DNA of 64,000 nucleotides. Origin: Tropicimonas sediminicola. GTDB lineage: Bacteria; Pseudomonadota; Alphaproteobacteria; Rhodobacterales; Rhodobacteraceae. The notes under the pieces were generated by a model, which worked only from the letters and a program-made list of their open reading frames with translations, was not told the DNA's origin and did not search any database. This document shows, one piece after another, positions 61,759 through 64,000 of this stretch (position 1 is the first letter of the stretch; the number at the start of each line of letters is the position of its first letter). The stretch covers positions 372,001 through 436,000 of the forward strand of contig NZ_FZOY01000004.1 in assembly GCF_900188335.1 (NCBI RefSeq), read 5' to 3'. Made by a program: the position numbers and the translations under genes.

Positions 61759-63435
61759 TCAGGCGAACCGCCCCTGGCAGAACCAGCCCGCCGACAGCGC
61801 GCCGCCGTGGGCATAGAAGAGCCACAGCCGTTCGCCGCCCGCCACCTCGACGCGCCAGTAGTCACGCACGCCCGAACGCCACTCGGGATCGTCCATCCAC
61901 CATTCCGGGGCAATCCGCTCCGGCCCGGTGGCGCTGCGCAGCACCAGGTCGCGCCGCCGCCAGCGAAACCGCGCCGGCGGGCGCGGCGGCAGGGGCGTCT
62001 CGCCCTCCACGTGCACCGGCTCGGGGCGGAACATCAGCAGCGGACGCGGCAGGGCCGGGCGCGCCGGCCAGTTTCGCGCCGGCTCCGACCAGGCGGCGGC
62101 CAGCACCTTCGCCGTCTTCTCGGGGATGTGGCTGTCGGCCGGGTGCAGCCGGGTGATCGCCTCCAGCCCGACCCGTGCACCGAGCTTGCCGATCAGGTCG
62201 TCGAGCGCCGCGCCACCGTCCTTCTTCATCCGCGCTGCGCCGTCTGCGGCTGCGCCAAGGTGGCCGCGGTGCTGGCTGGCATGCACCGGTTCGGTCACAT
62301 GCGCTTCCAGCCGCAGCACGTCGATGCCGGGGCCGGCGTCGATCTCGTCGAGCTTCATCAGCAGCAGCGGCAGCAGCCGGTCGGGCTCGGCCGAGGGCCG
62401 CGCCAGCCCCACCTCCACCGATTGCATCGTGTGATCGCAGCGGAACGCCTGCAGCCGCACCCGCCGCGCCCCCCGCCCCTTCTCGCGCAGCCGTTCCGCC
62501 AGCGCCGGCAGCAGCCGGTCGAGCCCGGCGCGCAGGTCGTCCAGCAGGCCGATCGGCTCGGGCAGGGTCAGGCGCACGGCGAAATGGTCCGGCGGTTTCG
62601 CGGGCGAGACGGGCTCCGGCACCAGCCCGAGCGCCTGGTCGAGTCGCAGCACCAGCTCCTTGCCGAAGCGCCGCGACAGCGCCGCCCGCGGCTGGCCGGC
62701 CAGCTCGTCGATCCGCCGGAGGCCCAGCCGCCCGAGCTGAGCCACGACCTCGGGCGGCAGCCGCAACGCGGCCACGGGCAACGGCCCCAGTGCGGTGCGC
62801 GTCTGCCCCGGCGCCGCGATCCGCTCGCCGGAGCCGGCGGCCGCCCGTACCGGCGCTGCGCCGCCCCGCTCCCAGTGCCGCCGCTTGGCCGCCCGCGACC
62901 GCGTCGCCCGCGCCTCCTGGTCGATCGCGTCGCCCGACCGCGCCGCCTCCGCCCCGCGCCCGGCATAGCGCGCCAGCGCCCAGGCCGCGCCCACCGTGTC
63001 GGCAATCCCGGCCCGCACGCTCAGCCCGAGCGCCGCGCAGTCCGTCTCGATCTGCTCCAGCAGCGCCGCCTCGCCCCCGAACAGGTGCGCGCACCCCGTC
63101 AGGTCCACCGTCAGCCCGTCGGGCGGCAGCTCCGACACCCAGGGCGAGAACTTCCCCGCCCATCGTCGCAGCACGGTCAGGAACGCCGCCTCGGCCTGCG
63201 GATTGCACAGCCGCGTCACCAGCGTGGGACACACCGCCCGCGCATCCCGAAGCGGCTGCCCGACAGACAGCCCGGCCCGCGACGCCGCCAGGTCGAGCGA
63301 GGCGAGAAGCTGCATGTTGCCGCTGTCGCGCACCACGGCAAAGGGCGCGTCCACGCCCACACCATCGACGCGCAGCAGCCGCTCGGCGGCAAGCCGCGGA
63401 AACCACAGCGAAAGTATCCGTCGAACCGACGACAT
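61759..63435 (-). CDS. imuB: Y-family polymerase-like mutasome protein ImuB
   Basis: A 558-residue ImuB: SLWFPRLAAERLLR at the N-terminus and DLTGCAHLFGGE near 112-123. These replace the DxD and DE carboxylates of active Y-family polymerases, so it is a structural hub, not a polymerase. In alphaproteobacteria it works with ImuA and DnaE2 in SOS mutagenesis. Neither gene is adjacent here. AGGAG lies before the ATG and a LexA box 30 nt upstream. Confidence 0.88.
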   Translation of the reverse strand: MSSVRRILSLWFPRLAAERLLRVDGVGVDAPFAVVRDSGNMQLLASLDLAASRAGLSVGQPLRDARAVCPTLVTRLCNPQAEAAFLTVLRRWAGKFSPWVSELPPDGLTVDLTGCAHLFGGEAALLEQIETDCAALGLSVRAGIADTVGAAWALARYAGRGAEAARSGDAIDQEARATRSRAAKRRHWERGGAAPVRAAAGSGERIAAPGQTRTALGPLPVAALRLPPEVVAQLGRLGLRRIDELAGQPRAALSRRFGKELVLRLDQALGLVPEPVSPAKPPDHFAVRLTLPEPIGLLDDLRAGLDRLLPALAERLREKGRGARRVRLQAFRCDHTMQSVEVGLARPSAEPDRLLPLLLMKLDEIDAGPGIDVLRLEAHVTEPVHASQHRGHLGAAADGAARMKKDGGAALDDLIGKLGARVGLEAITRLHPADSHIPEKTAKVLAAAWSEPARNWPARPALPRPLLMFRPEPVHVEGETPLPPRPPARFRWRRRDLVLRSATGPERIAPEWWMDDPEWRSGVRDYWRVEVAGGERLWLFYAHGGALSAGWFCQGRFA

Positions 63436-63464
63436 CCGTCACTCCTGGAGAATCGCGACAGTTT

Positions 63465-63479
63465 GTTCCTTTTTTGTTC
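63465..63479 (-). promoter_or_regulatory. LexA (SOS) box before imuB
   Basis: GTTC-N7-GTTC (63465-63468 and 63476-63479), the alphaproteobacterial LexA operator. On the imuB strand it reads GAAC-N7-GAAC, 30 nt before the imuB ATG. Confidence 0.85.
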
Positions 63480-63549
63480 TACACCGACTCCCAACCCTCC
63501 GGGAGTCGAATCCGGCGCCTTCTGTCGGCAGGTATCCCCGCCGGAGCCA

Positions 63550-63571
63550 CGAATTTTCGGACGAAAATTCG
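63550..63571. repeat. Palindromic repeat with TTTCG-GA-CGAAA core (copy 2)
   Basis: Perfect 10-bp arms around a GA centre, the same design as the element at 46507-46528 but with different outer bases. It lies between the divergent imuB and rnr genes and is followed by a GC-rich inverted repeat. Confidence 0.7.
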
Positions 63572-63668
63572 CCGCCGCGCAGCGGCGCCACCGCCGCTCG
63601 GGCTCCGCCCGGCGGCCGCCCCCGTTTCCACAGGTGACAGCCCCCCGCCCCCATGCTACCTCGCGATC

Positions 63669-64000
63669 ATGGCAGAGCTTCCCACCAAGGCGCAGGTCCT
63701 CGACTGGATCGCGCAGAACCCCACGCAGAATTCCAAGCGCGACATCGCCAAGGCCTTCGGGGTCAAGGGAGCGGCTCGGATCGACCTCAAGCGCATGCTC
63801 AAGGAGCTGGAGGAGGAGGGCCATCTGCAGAAGGCCCGCAAGCACTACCGCGACCCCGACAAGCTGCCGCCCGTCACAGTGCTGCAGGTGCTCGCCCCCG
63901 ACGCCAACGGCGATCTCTTCGCCAAGCCGCTCGAATGGCACGGCGAGGGTCCGGAGCCGCGGGTGCTGTTCATTCCCCGCGAGGCCGATCCCGCGCTCGG
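63669..64000 (+). CDS. rnr: Ribonuclease R, N-terminal part (runs off window)
   Basis: The first 110 codons of an RNase R. MAELPTKAQVLDWIAQNPTQ and the winged-helix RDIAKAFGVKGAARIDLKRM (about 25-44), then LPPVTVLQVLAPDANGDL, match the alphaproteobacterial protein. The catalytic RNB domain lies beyond the right edge. Divergent from imuB. Confidence 0.9.
   Translation, partial: MAELPTKAQVLDWIAQNPTQNSKRDIAKAFGVKGAARIDLKRMLKELEEEGHLQKARKHYRDPDKLPPVTVLQVLAPDANGDLFAKPLEWHGEGPEPRVLFIPREADPAL

Noticed and set aside
63480-63530. tRNA-like 3' end (GAGTCGAATCC) near imuB
   Set aside because: The bases form a simple GACTCCC/GGGAGTC hairpin; no acceptor, D or anticodon arms can be drawn.
63439-63654. 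71-codon minus frame before imuB as a possible imuA remnant
   Set aside because: No ImuA-like motif, it overlaps the LexA box and the palindrome, and composition looks non-coding.

Overview
The window is GC-rich chromosomal DNA from an alphaproteobacterium, most likely of the Rhodobacteraceae (roseobacter side). This rests on the RpoE/ChrR singlet-oxygen module with its flavin oxidoreductase-DUF1365-SDR target operon, an acuR-acuI-dddL DMSP cluster, a GTTC-N7-GTTC LexA box, an alphaproteobacterial type Zur box, DUF1674, DUF3035/BamF and a C-minus S14. No tRNA, rRNA, CRISPR array, insertion sequence or phage gene was seen.

Region 1 (1-27.7 kb) is the str-S10-spc-alpha ribosomal protein region on the minus strand, broken into blocks. 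In transcription order: rpsL-rpsG-fusA-tuf-rpsJ-rplC-rplD-rplW; then a small lipoprotein and a sulfotransferase; rplB-rpsS-rplV-rpsC-rplP; then a GNAT protein (+), a 2OG-Fe(II) oxygenase-like protein, an AGCS amino acid:Na+ symporter (+) and a DUF1127-like small protein; rpmC-rpsQ-rplN-rplX-rplE-rpsN-rpsH-rplF-rplR-rpsE-rpmD; then a glycerophosphodiesterase, a secreted phospholipase A2-like protein and MarC; rplO-secY; then radC; and finally rpsM-rpsK-rpoA-rplQ. Terminator-like hairpins lie after rplW, the sulfotransferase, rplP, rpmD and secY, so the blocks probably have separate promoters. adk, infA and rpmJ are not in the window.

Region 2 (28-42 kb) is accessory metabolism and metals: an EamA exporter, a tiny lipoprotein and an EEP hydrolase, then a Zur-box controlled zinc operon (ZrgA-type DUF2796 protein, ABC ATPase, FtsX permease, an unknown periplasmic helical protein, DUF3299) facing a CDF cation exporter. 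Next come an FAD oxidoreductase, the acuR-acuI-dddL DMSP lyase operon with a TetR operator, a DUF6635-like membrane protein, a ZIP transporter, a peroxiredoxin and a DUF3775 protein.

Region 3 (42-46.5 kb) is the sigmaE/ChrR stress module: divergent TGATCC-N18 promoters drive rpoE-chrR on one side and a three-gene overlapping operon on the other. This ChrR has Ser where a zinc-binding Cys is expected.

Region 4 (46.5-64 kb) is mostly core housekeeping. A long minus-strand series runs rsmB, heparinase-like, purH, lspA, bamF-like, two M16 peptidases, mutL and rmuC. After it come a DUF1674 protein, a phasin-like protein, dapB, rbfA, a DUF2233 protein, a GNAT protein, an imuB without imuA beside it but with its own LexA box, and the start of rnr at the right edge.
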